Shown here piece by piece: positions 4,890 to 5,064 of a DNA stretch of 5,064 bases. The position numbers and the translations under genes are program-made. Origin of the DNA: Clostridiales bacterium. GTDB lineage: Bacteria; Bacillota; Sulfobacillia; UBA995; UBA9673. Position 1 is the stretch's first letter. The number at the start of each line of letters is the position of its first letter. The stretch is taken from contig DPMO01000141.1 in assembly GCA_003541445.1 (NCBI GenBank), positions 1 through 5,064 of the forward strand, given 5' to 3'. A model generated the notes under the pieces. That model ran no database searches. It saw only the letters and a program-made list of their open reading frames with translations, and was not told where the DNA came from.

Positions 4890-5064
4890 CGTCCAGTCCC
4901 TCCGCTTCCATCATCCGTTCGAGCAGCTCCACCAATTGCGGGCGGCGGATGCCGAGCCGAGCCGCGGCTTGGACAGCCTCCCGGATATGGTCCTCGACCT
5001 CGGCCAGCTTGAGCCGCTGCCTTGACGACTCCGTCAGTTCGCACACATAGGTGCCACGCCCGGG
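4882..5064 (-). CDS. GntR-family (YtrA-like) regulator, C-terminal part, N-terminus off the right edge
   Basis: The minus strand reads from the window edge to a TGA at 4884-4882, giving the last 60 residues. They start with PGRGTYV, the wing end of the GntR winged-helix domain (usually GRGTFV), followed by a charged helical region (about 14-58) with no ligand-binding FCD or UTRA domain. That short tail is typical of the YtrA subfamily, which commonly sits first in an operon with an ABC ATPase and permease and represses it. The gene ends inside the ATPase start (8-bp overlap), so co-transcription and translational coupling are likely. The DNA-binding helices and promoter lie outside the window, so the operator cannot be read here. 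Confidence 0.85.
   Translation of the reverse strand, partial: PGRGTYVCELTESSRQRLKLAEVEDHIREAVQAAARLGIRRPQLVELLERMMEAEGLDDE

Overview
This is a GC-rich bacterial window. A block at 361-420 is about 82% G+C, while one inside the ABC-transporter gene at 4621-4680 is about 57%. The right-hand operon (GntR regulator, ABC ATPase, short ABC-2 permease) resembles the YtrA/YtrB-type systems common in Bacillota, so a GC-rich member of that phylum is my best guess. There is no rRNA or other taxonomic marker, so this is inference.

Layout from left to right. (1) 1-848, minus: the N-terminal 282 residues of an L-fucose/L-arabinose isomerase-like protein, running off the left edge. (2) 849-939: a 91-bp divergent intergenic region. 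(3) 940-1950, plus: a HisC-like PLP-dependent aminotransferase, apparently complete. (4) 1951-2068: a leader with two inverted repeats. (5) 2069-2416, plus: a small DUF4405-type membrane protein with two hydrophobic segments and several histidines. (6) 2413-3144, minus: a Crp/Fnr-family regulator that converges on the DUF4405 gene; the two TAG stop codons share the tetranucleotide CTAG. (7) 3145-3337: an intergenic stretch holding an AT-rich island and a 12-bp perfect palindrome. (8) 3338-4014, minus: an ABC-2 permease whose last part is out of frame. (9) 4011-4889, minus: its ABC ATPase. (10) 4882-5064, minus: the C-terminal end of a GntR-family regulator, running off the right edge.

Genes 8-10 form a tightly overlapping operon transcribed leftwards (regulator, then ATPase, then permease), most simply read as a self-regulated ABC transporter responding to an unknown ligand. 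The Crp/Fnr regulator and the DUF4405 protein may form a small redox-related pair: an 18-bp inverted repeat with CRP-like half-site spacing lies upstream of the DUF4405 gene. That link is a hypothesis. The isomerase-like and aminotransferase genes are divergent neighbours with no obvious shared pathway.

The most concrete anomaly is a frame break at a run of four Gs near 3472-3475. It separates the last transmembrane segment of the permease from the rest. Adding back a single G restores a 225-residue protein. I saw no CRISPR array, tRNA, rRNA, insertion sequence or clearly novel system in the window.
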